A stretch of 46,455 bases of DNA from Amoebidium appalachense (lineage: Eukaryota; Ichthyosporea). The translations under genes and the position numbers were made by a program. Position 1 is the stretch's first letter. Every line of letters starts with the position of its first letter. Positions 24,421 through 31,887 of this stretch are shown one piece after another. Where the stretch lies: positions 1 through 46,455 of the forward strand of contig CAVNZM010000035.1 of the NCBI GenBank assembly GCA_963693365.1, written 5' to 3'. The notes under the pieces were generated by a model. The model saw only the letters and a program-made list of their open reading frames with translations, had not been told where the DNA came from and did not search any database.

Positions 24421-25407
24421 ATGTCAGCGGACGAGCGCAAGCGCCCGATGCGCGCGCCCTACCGGTCCAAGAAGGGCTGCGAGGCAGACAAGCAGTATGT
24501 GCAGCACGTGGCCCAGAACGACATGGAGTCGCGTGTGGACGTGCGCATGGCCGAGTTTGCCAAGCGCCGCAGGATCGGCGACGCCGCTGTTGTCCAGGAG
24601 GAGGTTGAGTTCCTTCTCGACACCCTGCCCTACATGCTTAAGCACTACGAGTGCAGCGACAGGGATTCGAGGAGGGAGGTGTATCGCGACTACCTGACCC
24701 ATGTGGAGGACGTGCAGGACCGTGCTCCCCGCCGCGAGCCCGATCCCTGCCCCGCGTGCGGCGTCGGCCTGCTGGACAAGATGAGGGAGATGTACGTGTG
24801 CGACGAGTGCGGTGAGGCCGTGCCCGGGTTCTGTGAGTTCAACAAGTCGGTGTTCAAGATGCCCCCACCCCGCAGCCAGCGCCAACAGGTATACAAGCCG
24901 CTCAACCATTTCAACGAGACGCTCGTGCACTTCCAGGGCAAGGAGACCACAGACATACCGGTTGACGTCATCGAGTTTGTCAGGGACGCGGCCACGCTGC
25001 ACTACCCCATGGAACGCATCACGCACGCACATGTCAAGAAGCTCCTGAGAAGCCGCAAGCTCAACCGCTACTACCGCAACATCCCCAGCATCATGCAGAG
25101 CGCATTTGGCATTCAGTGCCCGCAGTTCAACCCCGAGCAGCTGGACCGCCTGCGCGACATGTTCATGCAGACGCAGGGCGTGTTCAAGGACGCGTGCGAT
25201 GACAGGATCAACTTCCTCTCGGTCAACTACCTGCTGTTCAAGTTCTGCGAGCTGCTCCAGTGGGGCGCCTATCTACCCCACATACCCCTGCTAAAGTCTG
25301 CAGACAAACTCTGTGACCACGACCGCACATGGCAGGCCATCTGTGCAAAGCTGGGCTGGTCGTTTATTAAAACACGGACAACCCCGCGTTGTCTCATGAC
25401 CGTGTAG
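24421..25407 (+). CDS. VLTF3: viral late transcription factor 3 (VLTF3-like)
   Basis: The 328-aa product has the VLTF3 zinc-ribbon (CPACGVGLL and VCDECGE; Cys 110, 113, 127, 130) and the typical downstream domain (YKPLNHFNETLVHFQGKE, the helix MERITHAHVKKLLRS, YYRNIPSIM). VLTF3 homologues (poxvirus A2) activate late genes and are among the most conserved genes of large DNA viruses. Length and order fit a complete protein. The start at 24421 is preferred over an upstream TTG and matches the TATA spacing. If promoter classes work as in poxviruses, its TATA element would place it in an earlier class than the structural genes. Confidence 0.9.
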   Translation: MSADERKRPMRAPYRSKKGCEADKQYVQHVAQNDMESRVDVRMAEFAKRRRIGDAAVVQEEVEFLLDTLPYMLKHYECSDRDSRREVYRDYLTHVEDVQDRAPRREPDPCPACGVGLLDKMREMYVCDECGEAVPGFCEFNKSVFKMPPPRSQRQQVYKPLNHFNETLVHFQGKETTDIPVDVIEFVRDAATLHYPMERITHAHVKKLLRSRKLNRYYRNIPSIMQSAFGIQCPQFNPEQLDRLRDMFMQTQGVFKDACDDRINFLSVNYLLFKFCELLQWGAYLPHIPLLKSADKLCDHDRTWQAICAKLGWSFIKTRTTPRCLMTV

Positions 25408-25427
25408 ATGCTTGTGTCTTGTCGTGT

Positions 25428-25640
25428 CTACCACTTGCTGCGCCACGCCTCGCACAGTCGTCGGCGAATGTGACGCCGCATGTTGCCGAGCTTTGCAGCC
25501 GCGATGGTTCTCGCAAACCCCCGGGGCATACATCCGGGACTAGTCTCTTGGATCTGGTTGGTCAGAAGCGCAAGCGCCTTGTTTTCTCCCGGTACTGACG
25601 CGCCGCGCCGCCGGTGGTGTCGTCTGCGTGTTGTTGCCAT
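25428..25640 (-). CDS. small Arg-rich protein, 70 aa
   Basis: The frame starts MATTRRRHHRRRGASVPGEN and ends with another basic stretch (MRRHIRRRLCEAWRSK). The composition suggests nucleic-acid binding. It fills an otherwise empty 286-nt space between VLTF3 and the next gene. An ATG at 25700 would extend it, but that overlaps the divergent gene at 25694. Expression cannot be shown from sequence. Confidence 0.4.
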   Translation of the reverse strand: MATTRRRHHRRRGASVPGENKALALLTNQIQETSPGCMPRGFARTIAAAKLGNMRRHIRRRLCEAWRSKW

Positions 25641-25693
25641 CTGTATGACGGGCTGATCATTTTTTCTCAACATCCCCTGCGCCCTTTTTTTGT

Positions 25694-26251
25694 ATGGCAT
25701 TGCTAATGGAAGCTGCCTCGTTTAATGCATGCCTCGATGAGCTTTGCGCCAAGCTCCAGACCGCGTTCCCCGACCTTCCGGAGATCGCCCAGGCAAGGTC
25801 CATCGCGGCCTCCACAGCTGAAGTCAGCCCGGACATGCCCCCTCAGGTCTTTGCGGCTCAGATAGCGCCGTTCATGCCGCAGGTCGCCGCCAAGGACTGG
25901 TCGTTTCTTGAGGGCGACCACTCTCCACTCCAACAGATGGGGCTGCACGCGGCATGGACTCGCATGCACCCCATTACCAAGGCTGCCGTAGTCGAGTATG
26001 TCGAGCGCCTGGTCGTGTACAGTGGTGCGACAGCTGCACCAGTCCCGTCCACGCAGGTCCTGGACCATGCCGGCCAGCTCCCGCCACTCGACCCGGCCAC
26101 CATGTCGAACATCTTCAACATCGCGAAGGCCGCCACCTCAAACATGACCGACGATGACGCCCGCGCCCTGCTTGAGAACCGGGACCCGGCCAAACTCGGT
26201 CAGCTGTGTTTCAGCATCCTCGACAGCCTCACCGCAAACGTGCCGACGTGA
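25694..26251 (+). CDS. unknown helical protein, 185 aa
   Basis: The product starts MALLMEAASFNACLDELC and is largely helical with Ala- and Pro-rich loops. Two hydrophobic-charged helices (DSFLEGD-like and TKAAVVEYVERLVVYSG) and a C-terminal NIFNIAKAATSNMTDDDAR are visible, without a known motif. The last 23 nt overlap the end of the convergent gene at 26229. Confidence 0.55.
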   Translation: MALLMEAASFNACLDELCAKLQTAFPDLPEIAQARSIAASTAEVSPDMPPQVFAAQIAPFMPQVAAKDWSFLEGDHSPLQQMGLHAAWTRMHPITKAAVVEYVERLVVYSGATAAPVPSTQVLDHAGQLPPLDPATMSNIFNIAKAATSNMTDDDARALLENRDPAKLGQLCFSILDSLTANVPT

Positions 26252-26480
26252 AGCAGCTTGACGTGTTGTGGGCCAGTGTGTAGAAATGCTTGAGGGTGAG
26301 TCGGTCAAACAGGCCGGTGGTGGCCGATCGGTACTTGATTTCCTGGAAGATGTGCACCAACAGCTCAAACTCTTGATCAAGGGGGGGCGGCAGGGGCTCC
26401 CTCTCGTCCTCCGACTCCGTTTCACTTGGCACAGGGGTGCCGAGGTAGGCCAGAAGTTCGAATTCGTCGTAGGCCACCAT
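26229..26480 (-). CDS. unknown acidic protein, 83 aa
   Basis: The product MVAYDEFELLAYLGTPVPSE has an acidic stretch (SETESEDEREPLPPP), then DQEFELLVHIFQEIKYR. The start at 26480 is supported by a TATA element 46 nt upstream. A longer frame upstream to 26984 is antisense to two other genes and is rejected. No family is recognised. Confidence 0.55.
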   Translation of the reverse strand: MVAYDEFELLAYLGTPVPSETESEDEREPLPPPLDQEFELLVHIFQEIKYRSATTGLFDRLTLKHFYTLAHNTSSCFTSARLR

Positions 26481-26514
26481 TGTCGAGACTGGCCGGGTGT
26501 GGTGGCGTCGAGGG

Positions 26515-26528
26515 TATTTATACCCGCG
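26515..26528 (-). promoter_or_regulatory. TATA-type promoter of the acidic 83-aa gene
   Basis: Minus strand CGCGGGTATAAATA, about 46 nt before the ATG at 26480. The 70 nt to the divergent gene at 26551 also contain a run of C. Confidence 0.5.
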
Positions 26529-26550
26529 ACCCCCCCCCCGGCTCCCGCAA

Positions 26551-26853
26551 ATGGAGGCAAGGCATGTCGACCACATCATCCCCTGCGGCATGTTTGTGCT
26601 CCCCATGCGCAAGTGGACGCTCCTAAGGGCCTCCTGTGCACGGCTGGGCATCGAGGCCGCCGTGGGGCCGGGGTACGTGCACAGCTGGGTGCCGGGACTG
26701 CTGGGCATCCTTGAGCGCGCACGGGGAGGGGGTAGGCCGCGGCTGCTGCTGCTGCACGCCACGCCCGAGTACGCGTCCTGGGTGGCGGGTTTGTGCGCCC
26801 CGCTGGGAGTGGTGGTCGCAACAGATGGGCCGCGTGTGTTCGTCACCGGTTGA
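26551..26853 (+). CDS. unknown 100-aa protein
   Basis: The ATG at 26551 (MEARHVDHIIPCGMFVLPM) is chosen over codons upstream that run through the C tract. The protein is Arg- and Leu-rich with a hydrophobic second half (RPRLLLLHATPEYASWVAGL). No transmembrane topology or family can be fixed. It ends 18 nt before the HNH-like gene and probably shares its transcript. Confidence 0.45.
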   Translation: MEARHVDHIIPCGMFVLPMRKWTLLRASCARLGIEAAVGPGYVHSWVPGLLGILERARGGGRPRLLLLHATPEYASWVAGLCAPLGVVVATDGPRVFVTG

Positions 26854-26871
26854 TTTATTGTTGGGTTTAAC

Positions 26872-27576
26872 ATGGAGCAGTTTGTGGCCAGTCTTAGGGC
26901 CAACGCCGCCAACAAGAAGCTGCCCATCGAGTTGTCGCCCACCACCCTGGCGGAATTGTTCAAGCGGCCGTGCCAGGTGTGCAACCGCGCCGAGGCCGAG
27001 CGGACCCACCGTAACGTGGCACTGTGCCTCTACAAGCGCGGCTACGTCCACGGGAACGTGCGTCCCGTGTGCACCGTCTGCCACCGGATCCGCCACGGCC
27101 TGCGCACCACGCAGCTCGCCGCCCTCGCCGCACACACGCTGTTGCACTGCCCGCTGGTCAAACGCGCGCTGGGGCGCTCGGCTGCTGGCGTCAAGCGGCT
27201 CGCAAAGGCCCTTGCCACTCGCAGGGCGTACAGGCAGCCCCCGTCATCGCGCGCATACAGCACAAACTACAACACGTACAGGTGCAGCGCCCGAAAGCGC
27301 TGCGACACAGAAAATGGCCGGCGCTGCCCTTCGTCCGTGTTCACGCTCACGCGAAAGCAGTTTGACGCCATTCGCAGGGAGCCCTGCTTCTACTGCGGCC
27401 TGGACCAGTCCAACGGCGTCGACCGGCTGTATCCGGCCGTGGGGTACACCGAGAGCAACAGCGTGCCCTGCTGCAAGACCTGCAACTACACAAAGAACGA
27501 TTTGCATCCCGGCGCATACATCCAGCACCTGGCCACTATCGTTCGGCACTGGGCTGCGAACCAGGGCGTGGCTTGA
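26872..27576 (+). CDS. zinc-ribbon plus HNH-like endonuclease protein
   Basis: The 234-aa product has two metal-binding parts. The N-terminal part contains CQVC (34-37) and CTVC (67-70). The C-terminal part reads PCFYCGLDQSNGVDR, with CxxC at 172-175 and D184, then NSVPCCKTCNYTKNDL, with N196, C200, C201, C204 and N205. This matches an HNH-like nuclease pattern in which NGVDR follows a CxxC knuckle and a PCC-x-x-CN block ends the motif. Such proteins are common selfish or regulatory nucleases in large viruses of algae and protists. The last 41 nt overlap the convergent thiol oxidase gene. Confidence 0.7.
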   Translation: MEQFVASLRANAANKKLPIELSPTTLAELFKRPCQVCNRAEAERTHRNVALCLYKRGYVHGNVRPVCTVCHRIRHGLRTTQLAALAAHTLLHCPLVKRALGRSAAGVKRLAKALATRRAYRQPPSSRAYSTNYNTYRCSARKRCDTENGRRCPSSVFTLTRKQFDAIRREPCFYCGLDQSNGVDRLYPAVGYTESNSVPCCKTCNYTKNDLHPGAYIQHLATIVRHWAANQGVA

Positions 27577-27931
27577 CCATCCAGGCCTCGTAGGGTTTCA
27601 GGGCCTCGCTGGGCCGCACCGCCGGCTTCTTCTTGCGCTGGTTCACGGCGTTGTGAACCCTCACGCCCCATTTGGACAGCGCATTCCTGTTCCGCAGGAT
27701 ACGCCGGCCAAGCTTGCATCTGGAGTGCCGTATGAGTTTGGCAAAGTGTCCACGGCACGCCCGGCATGGAAGAACGTTCACCAACGAGTTGAAGAAGCCT
27801 TCGTACTGCTCCTTGACGCGCGGTGTGGGGTTGTCCGGGTAGCCCAGGGTCACAGCATGGATGACTTTCCAGAAGTGCGGGCCCCAGCATCGCGATTTGA
27901 GGTTGGGTCGAGACATTACTTGTATGGACAT
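27536..27931 (-). CDS. Erv1/ALR-family FAD thiol oxidase
   Basis: The 131-aa product has the family signature: WGPHFWKVIHAVTLGYP (helix 1 with H and W), the catalytic pair LPCRACR (C56 and C59), then NALSKWGVRVHNAVNQRKKKP, which supplies the FAD-contacting H and N. In poxviruses (E10), African swine fever virus and others, the enzyme makes disulfides in cytoplasmic virion membrane proteins. Likely clients here are the Cys-rich membrane protein at 16670 and the small Cys proteins near 3-5 kb. An ATG at 27916 is an alternative start. It lacks the extra shuttle Cys pair of larger family members. Confidence 0.9.
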   Translation of the reverse strand: MSIQVMSRPNLKSRCWGPHFWKVIHAVTLGYPDNPTPRVKEQYEGFFNSLVNVLPCRACRGHFAKLIRHSRCKLGRRILRNRNALSKWGVRVHNAVNQRKKKPAVRPSEALKPYEAWMVKPRPGSQPSAER

Positions 27932-28004
27932 AACGTTTGCATGCGGGCTACTGCTACAATGATATTTCTTGTAACCGCATGACCGCCACTAGCCTAGCTC
28001 CTTT

Positions 28005-28021
28005 CATGACCCGTGGTCATG
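28005..28021. other. short inverted repeat between gene starts
   Basis: CATGACC-CGT-GGTCATG forms a 7-bp stem with a 3-nt loop in the 172-nt space between 27931 and 28104. It could be an operator-like site or chance. No gene is seen in this space. Confidence 0.5.
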
Positions 28022-28102
28022 TTGGCAAGTTTAGGAAAAGGTGGTAGGTTCACCTGTATCTGGCTGGCAAGTCGGACGTGAAATACAGGACGGCGCGTAT
28101 GC

Positions 28103-28108
28103 TTTATT
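28103..28108 (-). terminator. AATAAA overlapping a stop codon
   Basis: On the minus strand the stop TAA of the 128-aa gene is part of AATAAA. Confidence 0.4.
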
Positions 28109-28490
28109 GCAGGAACATGGTGGTCCGGGTACGCTGAGCCGTGCCGTCAAGGATGGTTGCCAGCTTGTCCACTCCCCAGGCGGTCGCATTACTGGTTGCT
28201 GCAAGATGGGTGGCGAGCGCCTGGTAATTAGTTGTGGTGGTGAATAGCTTGTCCATCAGGTTGCTGCTTGCTGTGCTGACCTCACCCGAATAGTTCTTGG
28301 GCAAATGCGATCGTGCCCCGCCATCCTTGCCGTCAAGCTGGTCGAGCCGCGCCGGCATGCACACGCCCTTGACACGGGAGGTCGCCGGCCCGCAGCGCCG
28401 TGTCTTTGTGGGGGGCTTACGCTTGGATGCCTTTGGGGTGGGCGGTTCAGCGGACCCCTTCGAGTAGTTTCGCACGTTCATTTTTGCCAT
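28104..28490 (-). CDS. small basic protein, paralogue of the gene at 23673
   Basis: The 128-aa product has a basic leader (PPTPKASKRKPPTKTRR), the motif CGPATSRVKGVCMP, and a Thr/Ala-rich C-terminal half (SSNLMDKLFTTTTNYQALAT). The protein at 23673 has the same order, a basic region and then CGPGTVSVGGECV, and the resemblance continues only in the alternative frame beyond its C11 tract. The role is unknown; a DNA-associated virion protein is plausible. It starts 28 nt after the next minus-strand gene stops. Confidence 0.6.
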   Translation of the reverse strand: MAKMNVRNYSKGSAEPPTPKASKRKPPTKTRRCGPATSRVKGVCMPARLDQLDGKDGGARSHLPKNYSGEVSTASSNLMDKLFTTTTNYQALATHLAATSNATAWGVDKLATILDGTAQRTRTTMFLQ

Positions 28491-28518
28491 TGGGTATGGC
28501 CCCGAATAAATGGAGCGA

Positions 28519-29325
28519 TCAGCGCCCCAGGCAGATATTTGCCGACTGCATGCACGGTTTGGCCTCCCGGCGGGCCTTGTCCAGGTTGCGATAGTACAAT
28601 GCGGCCAATGTGTCGCCCTGCATGGTGAGGTTCGACGTGGTCACAGCCAGCGTGCTGGTGCCGATGACCACGTTGCGCCAGCGGCTGTAGAGGTCTTCAT
28701 ACAGTTGAAGACGGCCCAACATCTTGACTTCAGCGCACACTGGGCCGGGGCATGTGGTTACCTTGAAGAGATCGCCGTTGATGAAGCATGGGATTAGGGT
28801 TGTGGCAGAAGCGGTAGCCGTCTTAAGCTTCGAGATGTTCGATAGGTGCTTGTTGATAGTGGTCACGCAGTTGAAGGCTACCGAGTATGTGCGCATGAAC
28901 TCCTCGACCCTGGTGATGTACATGCGCGGCTGCCCGCAGTCGTCCACGGTCATGAGGTTGAAGTCTGGGCTGGAGTCGTTTGTCACCACCCGTCTCAGCC
29001 TCTGGTAGATGTCTTCGGCAACCCTGATGGCGTCAGTCACTCTTGTGGTTGGCTCGGTTGTGTTAGGAAGGACCTGCACGGCAAGAATCGGAATGCCGAG
29101 CGCACTGAGTTGCGGCGCCTGGTTGTTCTGTATTCCCAGGAGAAAATGGTCGATGTTGAGACGCACGTACACCCCAAGCGCCTGGGCCGTGTCTACGTCT
29201 ATGTTGAAGCGCCGGGCATAAGTTTTGGCGTTGACGATCTGCAGGTGCCGCAGCGGTAGCTTGTCGACAACGTCCTTTACCTTGGCGTTAAAGTCGGCGG
29301 AGTCAGCTTGTCCTATAAGCACCAT
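28519..29325 (-). CDS. capsid-neighbour family protein (EDxYxRxR), 268 aa
   Basis: The first motif is RVAEDIYQRLRRVVTN, followed by SPDFNLMTVDDCGQPRMY; the second is LYEDLYSRWRNVVIG. The paralogue at 29355 aligns along its full length (for example LRHLQIVNAKTYARRFNIDV against RRLQILATDRYARDFDIPEP), and the protein at 22822 more weakly. Proteins are helical, with an internal duplication of the EDxYxRxR unit. No known family is recognised. TAAATG overlaps the start at 29325, a late-type signal. Confidence 0.7.
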   Translation of the reverse strand: MVLIGQADSADFNAKVKDVVDKLPLRHLQIVNAKTYARRFNIDVDTAQALGVYVRLNIDHFLLGIQNNQAPQLSALGIPILAVQVLPNTTEPTTRVTDAIRVAEDIYQRLRRVVTNDSSPDFNLMTVDDCGQPRMYITRVEEFMRTYSVAFNCVTTINKHLSNISKLKTATASATTLIPCFINGDLFKVTTCPGPVCAEVKMLGRLQLYEDLYSRWRNVVIGTSTLAVTTSNLTMQGDTLAALYYRNLDKARREAKPCMQSANICLGR

Positions 29326-29354
29326 TTACATGTCTCATCCATAAAATGGCCACG

Positions 29355-30170
29355 TCAGTCCACTGCCGCGAAAAACATGGCGCTTTTGCCGGGGGCCGGT
29401 TTTCCCCGGATGTCCACCGCCGTCCCCGACACAAACTTTTCGACGTGCTGCCCGGTGAGCCGCCGGTGGTGCACGGCCAGCAGGGTATTCTTGTCCACCT
29501 CGTGGGTCGGCATGGCCACCATGTTGTCCGGCTTGTAGACGGTGTTGCGCCAGCGCTGGAACAGGTCCTCGTGCAGCTCCATGCGCCGGCTCTGCGCCTC
29601 CTCCCGCTTCACGCAGCGGGTGCGCGGGCGCATGCGCTGGATGGGCTTGGGGACATCCAGTACCTTCATCGGGTCGCTTGCCAGCTGTCGCTTGGTTGTC
29701 ACAAGCCACCTGTTGATTGTGGCCACGTCCGCCAGCGGCAGCTCGTAGAAGCGCGAGTACCTGCTGATGTCCGTCACCACCGTGGCGGGCGTGCCGCATG
29801 CGTCCACGACCGTACGGTTGAAGTCCGCCGCCGTGGACGACATGCATGCCAGCCTCGTGCGCTGGTACACGTCCTCGGCCACGCGCAGCGCCTTGCTGAA
29901 CGGGAACTTCTTGACTTCGGCCGTCTCGAGCAGTCCCCAGATGTAGTGCGCCATGTCGACGATCCCGAGGGCAGACAGCGGCAGCGGCGCCTCGTGGGCC
30001 AGCTGTTCCGTGAACTCGTCGATCGCGTGCGCAAGCAGCAGCGCGCAGTCCTGCACCACGGGCTCAGGGATGTCGAAATCCCTCGCGTAGCGGTCCGTGG
30101 CGAGTATCTGCAGCCGACGGGCCGGGCCGCCGAAGTCGTTGTACAGGGCCTCGAACGTTGCGTAAGGCAT
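29355..30170 (-). CDS. capsid-neighbour family protein (EDxYxRxR), 271 aa
   Basis: Motifs are RVAEDVYQRTRLACMSS, then ADFNRTVVDACGTP, and LHEDLFQRWRNTVYKPDN. It is the closest relative of the protein at 28519, 29 nt away, so the pair is a tandem duplication. The start at 30170 (MPYATFEALYNDFGG) gives an N-terminus comparable to the paralogue. An ATG at 30215 is possible; longer starts run into the divergent capsid gene. The capsid ATG is only 88 nt away, so both probably use one bidirectional promoter. Confidence 0.7.
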   Translation of the reverse strand: MPYATFEALYNDFGGPARRLQILATDRYARDFDIPEPVVQDCALLLAHAIDEFTEQLAHEAPLPLSALGIVDMAHYIWGLLETAEVKKFPFSKALRVAEDVYQRTRLACMSSTAADFNRTVVDACGTPATVVTDISRYSRFYELPLADVATINRWLVTTKRQLASDPMKVLDVPKPIQRMRPRTRCVKREEAQSRRMELHEDLFQRWRNTVYKPDNMVAMPTHEVDKNTLLAVHHRRLTGQHVEKFVSGTAVDIRGKPAPGKSAMFFAAVD

Positions 30171-30258
30171 CCTGCTGTTGGCCGCAAAAAGTCTGTTTGA
30201 TGGTACGATATGCATCCAGACCCACGAGAGCGCAATATTATGTGCGCGTCTATTAAAC

Positions 30259-31557
30259 ATGTCTAGCTCGGCGATTGTGCAGCTGGTGTCCAAGGGCGTT
30301 CAGGATTCCGTTCTGACCTTCAAACCCACCAAGACCCTGTTCCGCAGCAAGTATGCGCAGATCAGCAACTTCTCCATTGAGTTCTTTAGGGTCAACTTCC
30401 AGACCGCCCTGGACTACGGCGCCACCGGCTGCAACTGCGAGATTAGTCGTTCTGGAGACCTCATCAAGGACCTTTGGATCCACTTCAAGGTAGGCGCTCT
30501 TAAGCGTGGGCCACCCAACGCCGTCTCCAACGGCTCGATTGGCCCCCTTCCCTACGACGCCCACTTTGTCAACATGCTGCCCTTTGCCCTCTTCAACCGC
30601 ATCGAGCTGAACGTGGGGACATACCGCATCGACCAGCACGTGGGCCGTCTTCTCGCTCTGCTCGAGGACATCGAGACACCCCCTGGCAAGGGGCTGGGCA
30701 TCGCCATTGGCAAGGCCGATCATGTGAGCCAGCTGCGCGAGTGGGCCAACCACGAGATGGAGTACTTCTTTCCCCTGCAGTTCTGGTTCAACAGGAGGTA
30801 TGGTGCTGCCCTGCCCATTGTCGCCCTGCAGTTCCACACCGTGCGCATCGACATCGACACCAAGCCCCTGCGTGACCTCATCAACGACGTCGGCGACCAG
30901 AAGCCCTCCAGCTCCACCAACGACGCTCATGGTGGCAAGATTTCCGACAGCAGCATCATCGTCGAGTACATCTTCGTGGACGAGCAGGAACGTGCCATGT
31001 GGGCCCAGGCCCAGCGCCACGACTACCTCGTGGACCTGTGGCAGGAGAAGATGTTCAGCTCCAACGTCAACAGCAGGCCCAACGAGAAGGCTACCCTCAC
31101 GCAGCAGCTCAACTTCGGCTTCCCCGTCAAGGAGCTGCTCATCGTGTGCCAGCCCCGCACACGCAACAACGAGCCCGGCAAGAACGACTTCTTCAACTTT
31201 GCCTCGCCTGGCAAGAGCCCTAACAACCCGCTGTACCTACCCATCCAGAAGATCGACGTCAAGTACAACAACACCGGCATGCAGTACAACTACAGCGGGC
31301 TGTTCTCGCACAAGGTGCTGGTCCAGAAGTACCACACCCGTGCCCCTACGCTCAAGATGTTCATGATCCCCTATGCCCTCCAGCCCGAAGACTCCATCCA
31401 GCCCACAGGCAGCACGAACTTCTCCCGCATCGACACGATTGACCTGAACCTGGAGCTTCACGAGTCCCTCAGCGGCACCGTGGACTTCTGGGTATATGCC
31501 AGAGGCCACAACCTAGTGAGCATCAGTGGCGGAATGCTCAGTCTGCGCTTCAGCTGA
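30259..31557 (+). CDS. MCP: major capsid protein (double jelly-roll, NCLDV type)
   Basis: The 432-aa product has the standard order: an N-terminal segment (SSSAIVQLVSKGVQDSVLT), FSIEFFRVNF, LPFALFNRIELNVGTYRID, the FFPLQFWFNRRYGAALPIVAL strand pair, and the C-terminal signature PTGSTNFSRIDTIDLNLEL. The signature near the end is the conserved second jelly-roll block of iridovirus- and chlorovirus-type capsid proteins. It would form the trimeric capsomers of an icosahedral shell. The ATG at 30259 is chosen because upstream codons to 30178 lie in the divergent promoter. Length is at the short end of the family range. Confidence 0.92.
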   Translation: MSSSAIVQLVSKGVQDSVLTFKPTKTLFRSKYAQISNFSIEFFRVNFQTALDYGATGCNCEISRSGDLIKDLWIHFKVGALKRGPPNAVSNGSIGPLPYDAHFVNMLPFALFNRIELNVGTYRIDQHVGRLLALLEDIETPPGKGLGIAIGKADHVSQLREWANHEMEYFFPLQFWFNRRYGAALPIVALQFHTVRIDIDTKPLRDLINDVGDQKPSSSTNDAHGGKISDSSIIVEYIFVDEQERAMWAQAQRHDYLVDLWQEKMFSSNVNSRPNEKATLTQQLNFGFPVKELLIVCQPRTRNNEPGKNDFFNFASPGKSPNNPLYLPIQKIDVKYNNTGMQYNYSGLFSHKVLVQKYHTRAPTLKMFMIPYALQPEDSIQPTGSTNFSRIDTIDLNLELHESLSGTVDFWVYARGHNLVSISGGMLSLRFS

Positions 31558-31689
31558 GCACCCATAGTAGTCGATACTCGTTCGTATGCTATCAATGTTA
31601 AATACAAACAAGTTTATTTGCATTTTTTGAGCTGGTTCGTCCGAATTCATATTTGTGTGGCACGGCCACCATATTGCAGTAACAAATTT

Positions 31690-31887
31690 TTACAAGACTG
31701 TAGCAAACCTGCCCTCGAGTCTGTCGTCTATTGGGAATATATACTTCCAAAGGGCGCTGTATTTACCGAGCCCGTCTTTGCAAATGATTATACATGGGGC
31801 AGACTTGGGTCCATGGGTACCCGCTACCAATCCCATGTCACAGAGGACATCGAGCGGGGAACAAATAAAACACTTGGCACGACACAA
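31690..31887 (-). pseudogene. detached C-terminal frame of the zinc-ribbon nuclease gene
   Basis: This frame reads LDVLCDMGLVAGTHGP, then PCIIICKDGLGKYSALWKYI. It resembles the usual end of such nucleases (hydrophobic strand, then a W-containing helix) and continues where the main frame stops at 31824. A one-base indel near 31850 is the likely reason. The rest of 31558-31689 holds nothing supportable. Confidence 0.45.

Noticed and set aside
26636-27982. 448-codon plus-strand frame over the HNH-like and Erv1 genes
   Set aside because: It is a shadow of genes on both strands with Arg/Pro/Ser-rich composition.
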